Assembly: GCA_947497315.1 (NCBI GenBank)
Contig: CANMFX010000003.1
Location: forward strand, 248,001 to 312,000
Reading direction: 5' to 3'
Length of the DNA stretch: 64,000 bases
From: an uncultured Sphingomonadaceae bacterium
Lineage (GTDB): Bacteria > Pseudomonadota > Alphaproteobacteria > Sphingomonadales > Sphingomonadaceae
Part shown: in pieces, positions 26,488 through 35,655 of the stretch
Layout: every line of letters starts with the position of its first letter
Position numbering within the stretch: position 1 is the stretch's first letter
Notes under the pieces: generated by a model
Databases searched by the model: none
What the model was told of the DNA's origin: nothing
Seen by the model: only the letters and a program-made list of their open reading frames with translations
Program-made: the position numbers and the translations under genes

Positions 26488-27039
26488 TTAGTTCGCGCCG
26501 CCGGCCAAAGCGTCGACCATCGCGCGTATCGGGGTGATGTCATATCCTGCATTTCCGGCCAGCCGCGCGATCTCGTCTGGTGCAACGCCCTGTTTGGCCT
26601 GTGCCAATGACCATAGCAAAGTGGAGCGTGTCCCGGACCGGCAATAGGCTAGTGTCTTGCCTTCGGCTCCATCAAGAGCGGCGATCATTGCATCGACTTG
26701 CGGTCCGGAAAATCCGCTGTGCGTGATTGGGATGGCGACATAGTCGATTCCAGCTGCCTTTGCGGCGGCTTCGATATCGGCGCTCTGGGGTGCCGTCGGT
26801 TCTTCACCATCGGGGCGATTGTTAACGATCAAGCCCACGCCTTCGGCCTTGGCGGCTGCAATATCTTCCAAGCTGATTTGCGGTGAGACACTTACTTTAT
26901 CGTTTATTTTCCGAAACATGTTTTCAACCTTTTCTACAGGAACAGAGGAGTTTTCTTCCGCGAAGCTGGTGGAATATCCCAGCACCGCACCGCCGAGTAG
27001 CAAACCGCCGATTGCCAATGATGCGATAACCTTTTTCAC
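26488..27039 (-). CDS. Exported protein-tyrosine-phosphatase/sulfurtransferase-like protein (TIGR01244 type)
   Basis: This 183-residue protein has a signal peptide-like N-terminus (MKKVIASLAIGGLLLGGAVLG) and a dual-specificity-phosphatase-like fold found alone or fused in Blh proteins. The motifs are VSPQISLEDIAAAKAEGVGLIVNNRPDGE and the C-x5-R loop AYCRSGTRSTLLW. The family has been linked to hydrogen-sulfide and sulfur handling, but no partner is next to it here. Its ATG overlaps the recQ stop by four bases, so it is probably translated from the recQ transcript. The export signal is unusual for this family. Confidence 0.8.
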   Translation of the reverse strand: MKKVIASLAIGGLLLGGAVLGYSTSFAEENSSVPVEKVENMFRKINDKVSVSPQISLEDIAAAKAEGVGLIVNNRPDGEEPTAPQSADIEAAAKAAGIDYVAIPITHSGFSGPQVDAMIAALDGAEGKTLAYCRSGTRSTLLWSLAQAKQGVAPDEIARLAGNAGYDITPIRAMVDALAGGAN

Positions 27040-28823
27040 ACGCTTTCCTCTTGTGCTTCAGATACCTCTCTTATCACATTCAGAAAGTCTTCCCCATATT
27101 TTTCAAGCTTCGCCGCACCGATGCCGGGCAGTTCGCCCAACGCTGACAAACTGCGTGGCTTGAAGCCGGTCATGTCACGCAGTACGCTGTCATGGAAAAT
27201 AACATAGGGTGGAACGCCTTGATCCTTGGCCAATTCCATCCGCTTGGCGCGGAGGGCATCGAACAACGGATCGCCCACTGGATTGGGAGAAGAACCGCTG
27301 CGCCGTTTCTTGCGTTCGCGCTTTGGTGGCTCGACAATTGCAACCTCAGTTTCGCCTTTTAATATTGCGCGGGCCTCCGGTCCGAACATCAACCCGCCAT
27401 GCTCAGTGTTGCGCAGGGCGTCGCGCAGCAGCAGCGATCGTGAGACCGGTTTGATCAGCGGTGCTTCCTCGGTATCAACAATGTCGAAAACCGAAAGCTG
27501 GTCATGGCCGCGGGACAGCACTTTGTCCTCCTGCTTACCGGTCAGAACGGCCTCGAGATGGCCAACGCCGAAGCTCTGGCCTGTACGATAGACCGCGGAG
27601 AGAAATTTCCGTGCCAGTTCGGTAACATTGCGCGTGATAGGCGCGTTCAGGCAATTGTCGCAATTGCCGCAGTTTTGCGGTGGATCTTCACCAAAATGCT
27701 TCAAAAGGATGGCGCGGCGACATCCCGCCGCTTCAACCAGGCCGCCGAGCGCGGCAAGCCTCGTGCGTTCGCTGTTCAGGCGCCGTTCGTCTACTTCCGT
27801 CAGTCTTTGCCGCGCCTTGGCGAAGTCTTCTGCTCCCCAGAACATATGCGCTTCGGCAGGATCGCCGTCGCGGCCCGCGCGGCCGGTTTCCTGATAATAG
27901 GCTTCGATAGATTTGGGCAGACCAGCATGGGCGACAAAGCGCACATCGGGCTTGTCGATACCCATGCCGAAGGCAATGGTCGCGACCATCACCATATCTT
28001 CCGAAGCGACAAAATCGGCTTGATTGCGCTGCCGCACTTCCGGCGGTAATCCCGCATGATAGGCTCGGGCGCTGCGGCCTGTTCTGGCAATTTGATCTGC
28101 CATTTTTTCGGTCGCATTTCGGGTTGGAGCATAGATGATGCCAGGACCGGGCAAACGTTCTACCAGATCGGCTACTTGCCGCGTCAGGCCTTTACGGGGA
28201 GAAATGCTATAGCGGATATTGGGGCGATCAAAACCGGCAATGATCAGGCCATCCTGCTCGATGCCAAGCTGTACCAAAATATCATCGCGGGTATGCTTGT
28301 CTGCAGTGGCGGTGAGCGCCAAGCGCGGCACATCGGCAAAATGATCCAGTAAAGGCCGTAGCAAACGGTAATCGGGGCGAAAGTCATGGCCCCATTCCGA
28401 TACACAATGCGCTTCATCAATCGCAAAAAGCGATATTTTCGTCTGTTCGAGCAGGTTCCTGAAATGCTCGCCCGATGCCCGTTCCGGCGCGGCGTAGAGC
28501 AGGTCCAGTTCGCCTGCCTTTAACCGTGCAATAGTCTCCGCGCGATTGTCATCGGCTGAGGTGAGTGTAGCCGCACGGATGCCGACCGCTTCGGCGCTGC
28601 GCAATTGGTCGTGCATCAAGGCAATAAGCGGAGAGATAACAACAACTGTGCCTTCATTGGCAATGGCCGGCAGTTGATAACATAGGGACTTGCCCGCGCC
28701 GGTTGGCATGACCGCAAGTGTGTTCTGGCGTTCCATCACCCGCGCGAGAACCTGATCCTGCACGCCGCGAAACGCGGTAAATCCAAAGGTCGATTTCAGG
28801 AGCGGCAGCAGGTTCTCGATCAT
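27036..28823 (-). CDS. recQ: ATP-dependent DNA helicase RecQ
   Basis: This 595-residue SF2 helicase has Walker A MPTGAGKSLCYQLP (near 40), the IDEAHCVSEWGHDFRPDY box, motif VI YYQETGRAGRDGDPAEA, a zinc-binding RQC region with CRRAILLKHFGE and CGNCDNCL, and a C-terminal HRDC domain (ILRAK/ELAKDQGVPPYVIFHD, then LGELPGIGAAKLEKYG). RecQ unwinds forked and recombination intermediates and supports RecF-pathway repair; recF is in the same window at 44930. The domain order and length match the standard bacterial form. Confidence 0.96.
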   Translation of the reverse strand: MIENLLPLLKSTFGFTAFRGVQDQVLARVMERQNTLAVMPTGAGKSLCYQLPAIANEGTVVVISPLIALMHDQLRSAEAVGIRAATLTSADDNRAETIARLKAGELDLLYAAPERASGEHFRNLLEQTKISLFAIDEAHCVSEWGHDFRPDYRLLRPLLDHFADVPRLALTATADKHTRDDILVQLGIEQDGLIIAGFDRPNIRYSISPRKGLTRQVADLVERLPGPGIIYAPTRNATEKMADQIARTGRSARAYHAGLPPEVRQRNQADFVASEDMVMVATIAFGMGIDKPDVRFVAHAGLPKSIEAYYQETGRAGRDGDPAEAHMFWGAEDFAKARQRLTEVDERRLNSERTRLAALGGLVEAAGCRRAILLKHFGEDPPQNCGNCDNCLNAPITRNVTELARKFLSAVYRTGQSFGVGHLEAVLTGKQEDKVLSRGHDQLSVFDIVDTEEAPLIKPVSRSLLLRDALRNTEHGGLMFGPEARAILKGETEVAIVEPPKRERKKRRSGSSPNPVGDPLFDALRAKRMELAKDQGVPPYVIFHDSVLRDMTGFKPRSLSALGELPGIGAAKLEKYGEDFLNVIREVSEAQEESV

Positions 28824-28912
28824 CCGGCTTTCCTACCCAGCGTATCGGCGAAGTGAAACCGTTAAAGTGGAAATGACCGATTTTGTTGGCGGGACTGTGT
28901 TTGTCGAGAGGA

Positions 28913-30196
28913 TCAGTCGGGCATGGAACGTGTCGCGCGCCAAAAATGAAAGCCGGCCCAGATATTGAAAAGCGCCAGAATCGCAAGAGCACGCTGCAGA
29001 GCTGCGGCCTCACCGAGTTCGCTGGCAAACATGTCTGACAGGATACCGACAAATACCGGCCCGACGCCTAGACCGATAATACCCGCGATGAGCAGATAGA
29101 TCGCCACCGCCATGGCGCGGGTTTCGTCGCTGGCTAGTTTCTGGAGCGCGGCAAAATTGGGACCATAGTAAAAGGTCGCGGCAAAGGTCGGGATAGCCAG
29201 CAACATCACTGCGATATTGGCGCTTGGCCCATATATCGCCCAAATCATCCCCGGAGCTGAAACCACCATGACCAAAGCAGCCACAAGCAACGGCAGCGTT
29301 GGGCGCAGCTTGCCAAAATAGTCGCCAGCACGGCCGCCGAGCCACGCCCCGAACCCGCCTGACAGACCAACCATGACGCCGAGTTTCCAGCCCAGTTCGC
29401 CATAACCAATTTCATGCACCCGAACGAATAGGCCGCCATAAAAACTGGCAAGCCCGTAAGAGACAAACTGCACCAGCACGCCAGCCGCAACCAGATGCCA
29501 GTAAGCGGGCTTGGAAGATAGCTCGATCAACGCGTCTTTCAATCTGGTTTTGCTTGGGTCAGGTTTGAAAGCCGAGGCCAATGATACGTTGCCGCGCGGA
29601 TCGGGAACCGTGAACCAGATTACTACCGCAATGATGATCCCCGGTAACCCGGCCATCAAAAACGCCACGCGCCAGCTGAAATTTTCGGCAATCCAGCCGC
29701 CGCCAGCATAAGCGATAAATGCACCAATCGGTACTGACATGCCTAGTATGCCAAGCGCGCCCGCACGGCGTTCCGGCGGAAACAAATCGGCAATCAGTGA
29801 ATGGGAAGCCGGCGCCGAACCTGCCTCGCCTATGCCGACCCCGACACGGGCCAGAAAAAGCTGGACGAAATTGGCCGCGAGGCCGCAGGCCACGGTCATG
29901 GCGGACCAGATGGCTATGGCTATGGCTATGATCCGGCTGCGGTTCCACTTGTCGGCCAGAGCAGCCACCGGGATGGCAAGAGTCGTATAAAAAATCGCAA
30001 ATGAGAGCCCGGTCATCAGCCCGATTTGCGTATCGCTTAGACCCAGATCCCGCTTTACCGGTTCGGCCAAAATGGAAATGATCTGGCGATCAAGGAAGTT
30101 AAGCATCGTGACGATAAACAATACGCCAAGCACATAGTTGGGATAGCGACTGGACATCGCTGTGCTGGTTCCCGCGGTGGTTTCAAGTCCTGCCAT
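28913..30196 (-). CDS. MFS transporter (spinster-like)
   Basis: This carrier of about 427 residues has 12 predicted helices. LNFLDRQIISILAEPVKRDLGLSDTQIG opens helix 1 and loop 1-2, the MFS loop motif is ALADKWNRSRII, and GIGEAGSAPASHSLIADLFPPERRAGALG is typical of the spinster/hexuronate-like branch abundant in sphingomonads. The substrate is not predictable; organic acids and aromatic compounds are common. ATG 30196 is preferred over the extended frame. The TIR gene ends 45 bases upstream on the same strand, so read-through is possible. Confidence 0.88.
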   Translation of the reverse strand: MAGLETTAGTSTAMSSRYPNYVLGVLFIVTMLNFLDRQIISILAEPVKRDLGLSDTQIGLMTGLSFAIFYTTLAIPVAALADKWNRSRIIAIAIAIWSAMTVACGLAANFVQLFLARVGVGIGEAGSAPASHSLIADLFPPERRAGALGILGMSVPIGAFIAYAGGGWIAENFSWRVAFLMAGLPGIIIAVVIWFTVPDPRGNVSLASAFKPDPSKTRLKDALIELSSKPAYWHLVAAGVLVQFVSYGLASFYGGLFVRVHEIGYGELGWKLGVMVGLSGGFGAWLGGRAGDYFGKLRPTLPLLVAALVMVVSAPGMIWAIYGPSANIAVMLLAIPTFAATFYYGPNFAALQKLASDETRAMAVAIYLLIAGIIGLGVGPVFVGILSDMFASELGEAAALQRALAILALFNIWAGFHFWRATRSMPD

Positions 30197-30241
30197 TGCG
30201 CATCTGTTTGGCATGCAATGTCGTTTGGAAACACCCTTTGT

Positions 30242-31399
30242 TTAATTAGGGCTTTGTTCGGCAGGCACCGCCATGTTTTCCTCGAAAGCGCGCTCACCAT
30301 CATTGTTGAAAGCATCGCTAAACTGGCTTTTGAATTCCGGTCTGGGCGGGTCCCGGGGTACGTCCAGATTACCAGCAGCAATGGCCCGCAAAATTGCGAT
30401 CCGTTCCCGAACAATCGTAGCAACACAAGCGGTGTCGGGACAGGTGTCTCGTGTTTCTGTGCGCCATGCGCGTTGTTGCCGTTGAAGCCTGGGAGCATTT
30501 GGGCCGGCAGCGGACATTGCGCTCTTGTAAACGGACGACAAGGTCCGGTCGAGCTTGGCAAGTTCCGGGGTGTTGCAGATTAGAAATTCAATCCGCTGCG
30601 ACGCTTTGGTACAATCAAAACTCGGCCCGTCGGGCGGCAGCGGTTTCGGGGCAACCGGTTTGGCGACTGGTTCGGGTTCCGGTTCTTCGACCTTATCGTC
30701 GTCCACAGGTTCGGCGGGATTTTCGACAGGATCAACCGGCGACACAGGCTCGTCTGCACTCATAGTGGTCCAGATCAGGAAGCCTGCGACCATAGCGACG
30801 ACAAGTCCGGCGATACTGGCGATCAACAGCCAATTGGTTTGAGGCTTTTCAGGCTCCCAATCATCATACTCCTCATAAACCGGCTCAGGTTCCGGCTCGG
30901 GCTCAGGTTGCGGCTCTGGAGCCTCGGCTTCGTCGGCCTCGCCATCGCCACTATGTTCGATCAGATCATCGACGGTCATGGTTTTCTGGACCGTGCCAGC
31001 AAGTTGATGCGCCTTGGCAGCAACCCGTTCAATTGTGCTCTCGCGCTGTTCCAGCCAGTCGATCCACTGCGAACTGGCGAGATGATAAGCCAGTTCATCC
31101 GGCGCGAGTTCTTCGAGCCGTACGGGAATAATGGCCTTTCGTGACGAATCCGCCAGGATCAGCTCGCGCTTCACATGCGGGCTTTTGTCTGACTTGCTGC
31201 AGAAGAGAAGCAGCGTCGCACAGCTTTCATCAATGGCGCGCTTTATAGCCATGTCGAATGCCTCGCCGGGTTCAACATCGCGGGGGGCCAGCCAACAGGT
31301 AACACCATATTTGGCCAGAGATTTTTCCAGCTCCAGCGCAATAGGTAGTTTACTGGAATGATGGCTGATAAACAGCTGTGTCGCTGGTTCTTGCCCCAT
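30242..31399 (-). CDS. TIR domain membrane protein with LprI-like C-terminal domain
   Basis: This protein of about 385 residues is built from three parts. Residues 7-135 form a TIR domain (QLFISHHSSKLPIALELEKSL, WLAPRDVEPGE) with Glu79 in KRELILA at the position of the NADase catalytic Glu. An EP-rich linker and a single transmembrane helix follow (about 190-210). After a second proline/acid linker, residues 268-345 form an LprI/DUF1311-like domain (FDCTKASQRIEFLICNTPELAKLDRTL) with paired Cys, on the periplasmic side. The arrangement suggests an envelope sensor coupled to a cytoplasmic TIR effector. It is divergent from the cyclase gene. The start is ATG 31399; a TTG lies further upstream. 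Confidence 0.85.
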   Translation of the reverse strand: MGQEPATQLFISHHSSKLPIALELEKSLAKYGVTCWLAPRDVEPGEAFDMAIKRAIDESCATLLLFCSKSDKSPHVKRELILADSSRKAIIPVRLEELAPDELAYHLASSQWIDWLEQRESTIERVAAKAHQLAGTVQKTMTVDDLIEHSGDGEADEAEAPEPQPEPEPEPEPVYEEYDDWEPEKPQTNWLLIASIAGLVVAMVAGFLIWTTMSADEPVSPVDPVENPAEPVDDDKVEEPEPEPVAKPVAPKPLPPDGPSFDCTKASQRIEFLICNTPELAKLDRTLSSVYKSAMSAAGPNAPRLQRQQRAWRTETRDTCPDTACVATIVRERIAILRAIAAGNLDVPRDPPRPEFKSQFSDAFNNDGERAFEENMAVPAEQSPN

Positions 31400-31522
31400 A
31401 TTTCCCCGTTCCCCTCCGGCATAGCCGTCATGCGTTCCCAATCACATAGCGGACGTTATACCCAAGATAGTGACTAAAGCCATAATTTGCGGCAATTGCA
31501 AAACTTAACTAGAAGGGAACTT

Positions 31523-33274
31523 ATGGGGGCAAGTGTAACTGAAACCAAAAAAGCCATCGACAAAGGAAACTTGTTGCTGGCCTATGATCTTGCCCGCGTG
31601 GCGATCGACAAGGGTGATACATCGGCAGAATTGCGACACTTGCTGGTGCTGACGCTCGCTCGTATGGGCGATGGGCAGCAGGCGATGGAACTATATGAAG
31701 AATATGGTCTGCACAGTTCGGCCAATGCGCATCATCGTTCAATTGCCGCGCGAATATTGAAAGATGCGGCGTTGGCCATGCCGGATGGTGATGATCGTGA
31801 TGAAGCGCTGTCGTCCGCCTACCGGGCTTATGCAAAGATTTATGAGGATAGTGGCGACGCCTATCCAGGCATCAATGCCGCCAGTCTTGCCCTGATAAGC
31901 GGGCGCAAGAAGCAGGCACAGGCGCTGGCTTCCTCAATCATTGCGCTCAGGGAAATATCGAACCCGAAAGATTATTATGATGCCGCGACGCTGGCCGAAG
32001 CCTTGTTGATCAACGAGCGGGTCGATGAGGCCGCCGCTGCACTCTATATGGCGAGCCAATTACCCGATGCCAATAGCGGTGCAAAGTCGAGCACCAATCG
32101 CCAACTTGCATTGCTGGCCCGAATATTGGGGCTGGATGCTGATCGGGAAAATGCCGTGCTTGCCCCGATATCGCCGCCCACCGTGGTTCATTATTGCGGT
32201 CACATGTTTCTTGAGGATGCGGCAACCGAGGCGGCTTTGCGAAACAGGATTGACGAATTTCTGAACAAGCAGAATGGCGATTTTGCCTACGGCTCCTTGG
32301 CGGCCGGTGCTGACATATTGGTGGCGGAAGCGATGTTGGCACGCGGTGGGGAACTGCATCTGACGCTGCCATTTCTAAAGGAAGATTTTATCGAACAGTC
32401 TGTCATGCCTGCTGGTGAGGGATGGCTTGAGCGGTTCGAATATTGTCTGGCAGCGGCGGCGAGCGTGCATTTCGCGACAGAGATGAACTATGTCGGTGAT
32501 CCGGCACAATTTGGATATGCCAGCAAAGTCGCCATGGGTATGGCGAAATTGCGGGCGGATTATCTCGGTACATCCCCGCAGCAATTGGCGCTGTGGGATG
32601 GGGTTGCGGTTGATGGACCAGCGGGAACTGGCGCCGATGTCAAGGCATGGGGCAGCTATGGCGGCGCTACGACCGTTATTACGCCAGACACTGTTGATCG
32701 CAATTTGAGCTGGCCGGAACAACCCGACATGGATGACCTGACCCGCGGTCTGGCAGCGTTTCTGTTCACCGATTTTCCTGGTTTCTCGAAATTGGCTGAA
32801 GCAGCACTACCGGCCTTCTGGCAAGGTGTAATGGGACGTATGGGATCTGTGCTGGATCGTTATCCGGACCAGGTTCTGGCGAAAAACAGCTGGGGCGATG
32901 CAGTGTTGGCAATCACCCTGGATGCGCCGGTTGCTGCCGAGATTGCTTTGGCCCTGCAAGAAACTTTGCAGGGTTTTGACTACGGTTTGCTGGGACTTTC
33001 CGAGAGCAGTGGTATGCGGATCGGCGTGCACTATGGCCCTGCCTATCAGACTAAGGATCTGATCACTGGTAAAACGACCTTTTATGGTACTGAAGTCTCA
33101 CGCGCCGCGCGGATTGAACCGGTTACTCCGCCTGGCGCGGTGTTTGTGACGGAACCTTTCGCGGCGATCCTGATCCTGGAGGCTTCCGACCGGTTCAAAT
33201 GCCGCTATGTCGGGAATGTCGAGTTTGCCAAGGGCTATGGGACATATCCAATCTATCGTCTGATGCCGGTCTAG
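31523..33274 (+). CDS. DUF4071–SLOG–class III nucleotide cyclase-like protein
   Basis: This cytoplasmic protein has 583 residues. About 5-190 is a TPR-like TRAFs-binding (DUF4071) helical region. About 220-370 is a SLOG-type Rossmann domain (YCGHMFLED, YGSLAAGADILVAEA). About 405-583 is a class III cyclase domain. Metal-binding Asp417 (FLFTDFPGFSKL) and Asp459 (NSWGD) are present, as is transition-state Arg530. The base-specifying Lys position is Asn455 and the usual Asn before AAR is Ser526. The product therefore may not be cAMP or cGMP. GAAGGGAAC precedes the ATG. It is divergent from the TIR gene across about 120 bases. Confidence 0.82.
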   Translation: MGASVTETKKAIDKGNLLLAYDLARVAIDKGDTSAELRHLLVLTLARMGDGQQAMELYEEYGLHSSANAHHRSIAARILKDAALAMPDGDDRDEALSSAYRAYAKIYEDSGDAYPGINAASLALISGRKKQAQALASSIIALREISNPKDYYDAATLAEALLINERVDEAAAALYMASQLPDANSGAKSSTNRQLALLARILGLDADRENAVLAPISPPTVVHYCGHMFLEDAATEAALRNRIDEFLNKQNGDFAYGSLAAGADILVAEAMLARGGELHLTLPFLKEDFIEQSVMPAGEGWLERFEYCLAAAASVHFATEMNYVGDPAQFGYASKVAMGMAKLRADYLGTSPQQLALWDGVAVDGPAGTGADVKAWGSYGGATTVITPDTVDRNLSWPEQPDMDDLTRGLAAFLFTDFPGFSKLAEAALPAFWQGVMGRMGSVLDRYPDQVLAKNSWGDAVLAITLDAPVAAEIALALQETLQGFDYGLLGLSESSGMRIGVHYGPAYQTKDLITGKTTFYGTEVSRAARIEPVTPPGAVFVTEPFAAILILEASDRFKCRYVGNVEFAKGYGTYPIYRLMPV

Positions 33275-33284
33275 GGCTTTTTGC

Positions 33285-34556
33285 TTAGAGACAGTCTTTC
33301 AGCAAAGCACTAACGTCGACTTTTGCTTTCAAACGGTTTGCGAGCATGTAGACACCACCAAATTTGCGGTGAATGAAAACCGTATCGACTGGTGGAACAT
33401 GCCAGAAATCGCGGGCCGCTGCAAAACGCATCCCTTCGTCGCGCAGATCCTGTGCAATTGCATTGTCAGAAAAATCGATTGGGCCTTTTTTGCGCAACGG
33501 CGCCATGGCCATCTCGAACATGTCCATGATAGCTTCCTGATGATGATCCGCTGCGCTGTCATCGAACAAGCCGATTTTTATCGCTGCTTTCTGGGCTGCC
33601 TCGCGATCGCCCGCCATTCCGGCGATCACCAGCTTGCGATATTGATTGGCGACACGTTTCGGAATGGCGCGAGTCGCACCAAAGTCGAGCAGCACGAGTT
33701 GCCGCGTTTCGTGATTATAGCGATAATTGGCAAAATTAGGGTCAGTTTGCATCAACCGAAATTCAAACAGTTCGCGGAGCATCAGGCTGAATAACAGTTT
33801 GATGATCCGGTTGCGTTCCTTTTGGGATGCAGACGCCATGGACTCGATAGGCGCGCTATCAATGTAGGACATGGCGAGGACATGACCGGTCGTGAGATCT
33901 TTGTGCAACGCCGGAACCTGAAAGTCCGGTGCATCTTTCAGCAACTTGCCAAAGCGTTTGAGATAGGCCGCTTCCTGCTCATAATCCGCTTCCTGATGCA
34001 GCTGCAGCTTGGCTTCCGAGAGCATCGGGGCAATGTTGATTGATTTGGGCACGACACCGGACAGGTTGATAAGCGATGCGACATTATCGACGTCGCTATC
34101 AATGCTTTCCCGTACACCAGGATATTGGACCTTGATAGCAAGATCGCGGCCATCAGCCGTGGTGGCACGGTGGACCTGACCGATGGAAGCGGCGGCAACG
34201 GGCCTCATCTGGAAATCTTCAAACCGGTCTTGCCAATCTGATCCATATTGAGAGGATATCACTTTAAGCAACTGCTTTTGAGGCATATATTGTGCATCGG
34301 CGCGCAACCGTGCGAGAATGTCGGACAGTTCCGGCGGAAGGAAATCGCTGGCATCCATTGATAGCATCTGCCCCAGTTTCATCGCCGCACCGCGCAAATT
34401 GGCGAGCTGGTTGGTTAGTTTAATCGCGTTGCCGGGCGTAAGCAGCATGTCGCTGATCTTCGGACGTTCGCCTTCGGCCAGACGCTTTGCTCCCTCTAGC
34501 AACATGCCTCCGCCAATTGCCGTTGCCATGGTCCCGAAGCGGGCAAAGCGCGACAA
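33285..34556 (-). CDS. ABC1/UbiB-family atypical kinase
   Basis: This 423-residue ADCK-like protein begins in the conserved stretch LSRFARFGTMATAIGGGMLLEGAKRL and has the KLGQMLSMD motif (KxGQ), the A-rich loop VAAASIGQVHRA, the Lys of LAIKVQYPG and FALMQTDPNFANYR with QLVLLDFGATR (metal Asp). ADCK/UbiB proteins support ubiquinone synthesis and lipid homeostasis. The only usual start in frame is a TTG at 34556, yet conserved-looking residues (AVPSGR) run upstream in frame for 22 codons without ATG or GTG, so the true start is unclear. It converges with the cyclase gene ten bases away. Confidence 0.85.
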   Translation of the reverse strand: MSRFARFGTMATAIGGGMLLEGAKRLAEGERPKISDMLLTPGNAIKLTNQLANLRGAAMKLGQMLSMDASDFLPPELSDILARLRADAQYMPQKQLLKVISSQYGSDWQDRFEDFQMRPVAAASIGQVHRATTADGRDLAIKVQYPGVRESIDSDVDNVASLINLSGVVPKSINIAPMLSEAKLQLHQEADYEQEAAYLKRFGKLLKDAPDFQVPALHKDLTTGHVLAMSYIDSAPIESMASASQKERNRIIKLLFSLMLRELFEFRLMQTDPNFANYRYNHETRQLVLLDFGATRAIPKRVANQYRKLVIAGMAGDREAAQKAAIKIGLFDDSAADHHQEAIMDMFEMAMAPLRKKGPIDFSDNAIAQDLRDEGMRFAAARDFWHVPPVDTVFIHRKFGGVYMLANRLKAKVDVSALLKDCL

Positions 34557-34731
34557 GCGTCCGCTGGGTACCGCGAGCCCTTTTTCCGGCGATTTGCGCT
34601 TACTGGCTATGATCGTGTCTTTTCATTTTGGGAAACAGTCGGTCGATATGTGGTAGGTGATTTCGGCTTTAATCCCGATACGCCGTTAGGGACAGTGTCA
34701 TTTTTGCATGCGTTGTTCTAACACACGCCGC

Positions 34732-35634
34732 ATGTTGCATGTCGTTCATCATGGTGACTATGTCGCGCCGCCGCCCACACGTGGCAGTTTTGCTTTCGAC
34801 AAATACCGGCTGGTCATGGACGCGGTAAAGCAATTGTCAGACCGGCACACCGTTTACGCGCCGCATGCGATGGAACGTGAATGGCTCGAAGCCGTGCATG
34901 ATCCCGAATATGTCGACCAGGTTTTGTCGGCTGCGGTGCCCTTTGAGAAAGAACGGCGGATCGGTTTCCCGGTTTCGCAAGAGATCGCGCAGCGGGTGCG
35001 ATTTACCTCCGGCGGGACATGGCTGGCCGCGAAACTGGCGCTGGACCATGGCTATGCGGCGAACAGTGCAGGGGGCAGTCATCATGCGCTGGCTGATACC
35101 TGGGCTGGCTATTGTGTATTCAATGATCTGGCAGTGAGTGCCAATCGGCTGATCGCAGAGGGCGATGCCAGTCGGATATTGATCCTTGATCTGGATGTGC
35201 ATCAAGGTGACGGCACGGCTTCACTCTTGGCCGGGCGCAGTGACATTATGACCGTGTCTGTCCATGCTGAAAGGAATTTCCCCGTGCGCAAGGCTCGATC
35301 CACTCTGGATATCGGACTGGAAGATGGCACGGATGATGTACGATATCTGGCGAAACTGGCAAAGCATCTCCCGGTGTTGCTAGATGATTTTCGTCCGGAT
35401 CTGGTCCTCTATCAAGCCGGGGTAGATCCCCATGTCAATGATCGGCTGGGGCGTCTCGCCCTGACTGATGAAGGTCTTGCAGCGCGTGAGCGCTTTGTTA
35501 TCGCGCAGGCACGAGGCAGAAAAGTCCCGGTCGCCAGCGCCCTGGGCGGAGGTTACGGGCAAGATCATCAGGCTGTGGCAATGCGTCACGCGCGCTCAAT
35601 GCTGATCATGGCAGCTGAAAATCGCCGCCGTTGA
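34732..35634 (+). CDS. Histone deacetylase-family (acetylpolyamine/acuC-like) hydrolase
   Basis: This zinc deacetylase of about 300 residues has HDPEYV, GGTWLAAKLALDHGYAANSAGGSHHAL (tandem His of the charge relay), GYCVFNDLAVSA, the zinc-binding ILDLDVHQGDGTA and LVLYQAGVDPHVNDRLG. Bacterial members remove acetyl groups from small molecules or proteins such as acetyl-CoA synthetase. The start at 34732 (MLHVVHHGDY) fits the usual N-terminus; ATG 34708 is possible. Neither start has a good ribosome site. It converges on the second TIR gene. Confidence 0.88.
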   Translation: MLHVVHHGDYVAPPPTRGSFAFDKYRLVMDAVKQLSDRHTVYAPHAMEREWLEAVHDPEYVDQVLSAAVPFEKERRIGFPVSQEIAQRVRFTSGGTWLAAKLALDHGYAANSAGGSHHALADTWAGYCVFNDLAVSANRLIAEGDASRILILDLDVHQGDGTASLLAGRSDIMTVSVHAERNFPVRKARSTLDIGLEDGTDDVRYLAKLAKHLPVLLDDFRPDLVLYQAGVDPHVNDRLGRLALTDEGLAARERFVIAQARGRKVPVASALGGGYGQDHQAVAMRHARSMLIMAAENRRR

Positions 35635-35655
35635 ACGCGTTTCTGGAGCGATGAT

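Noticed and set aside
30242-33274. Calling the TIR/cyclase pair a Pycsar, CBASS or Thoeris system
   Set aside because: No cyclic-nucleotide-binding domain, CD-NTase or ThsA-like protein is present, so the named labels do not fit; reported only as a resembling set.
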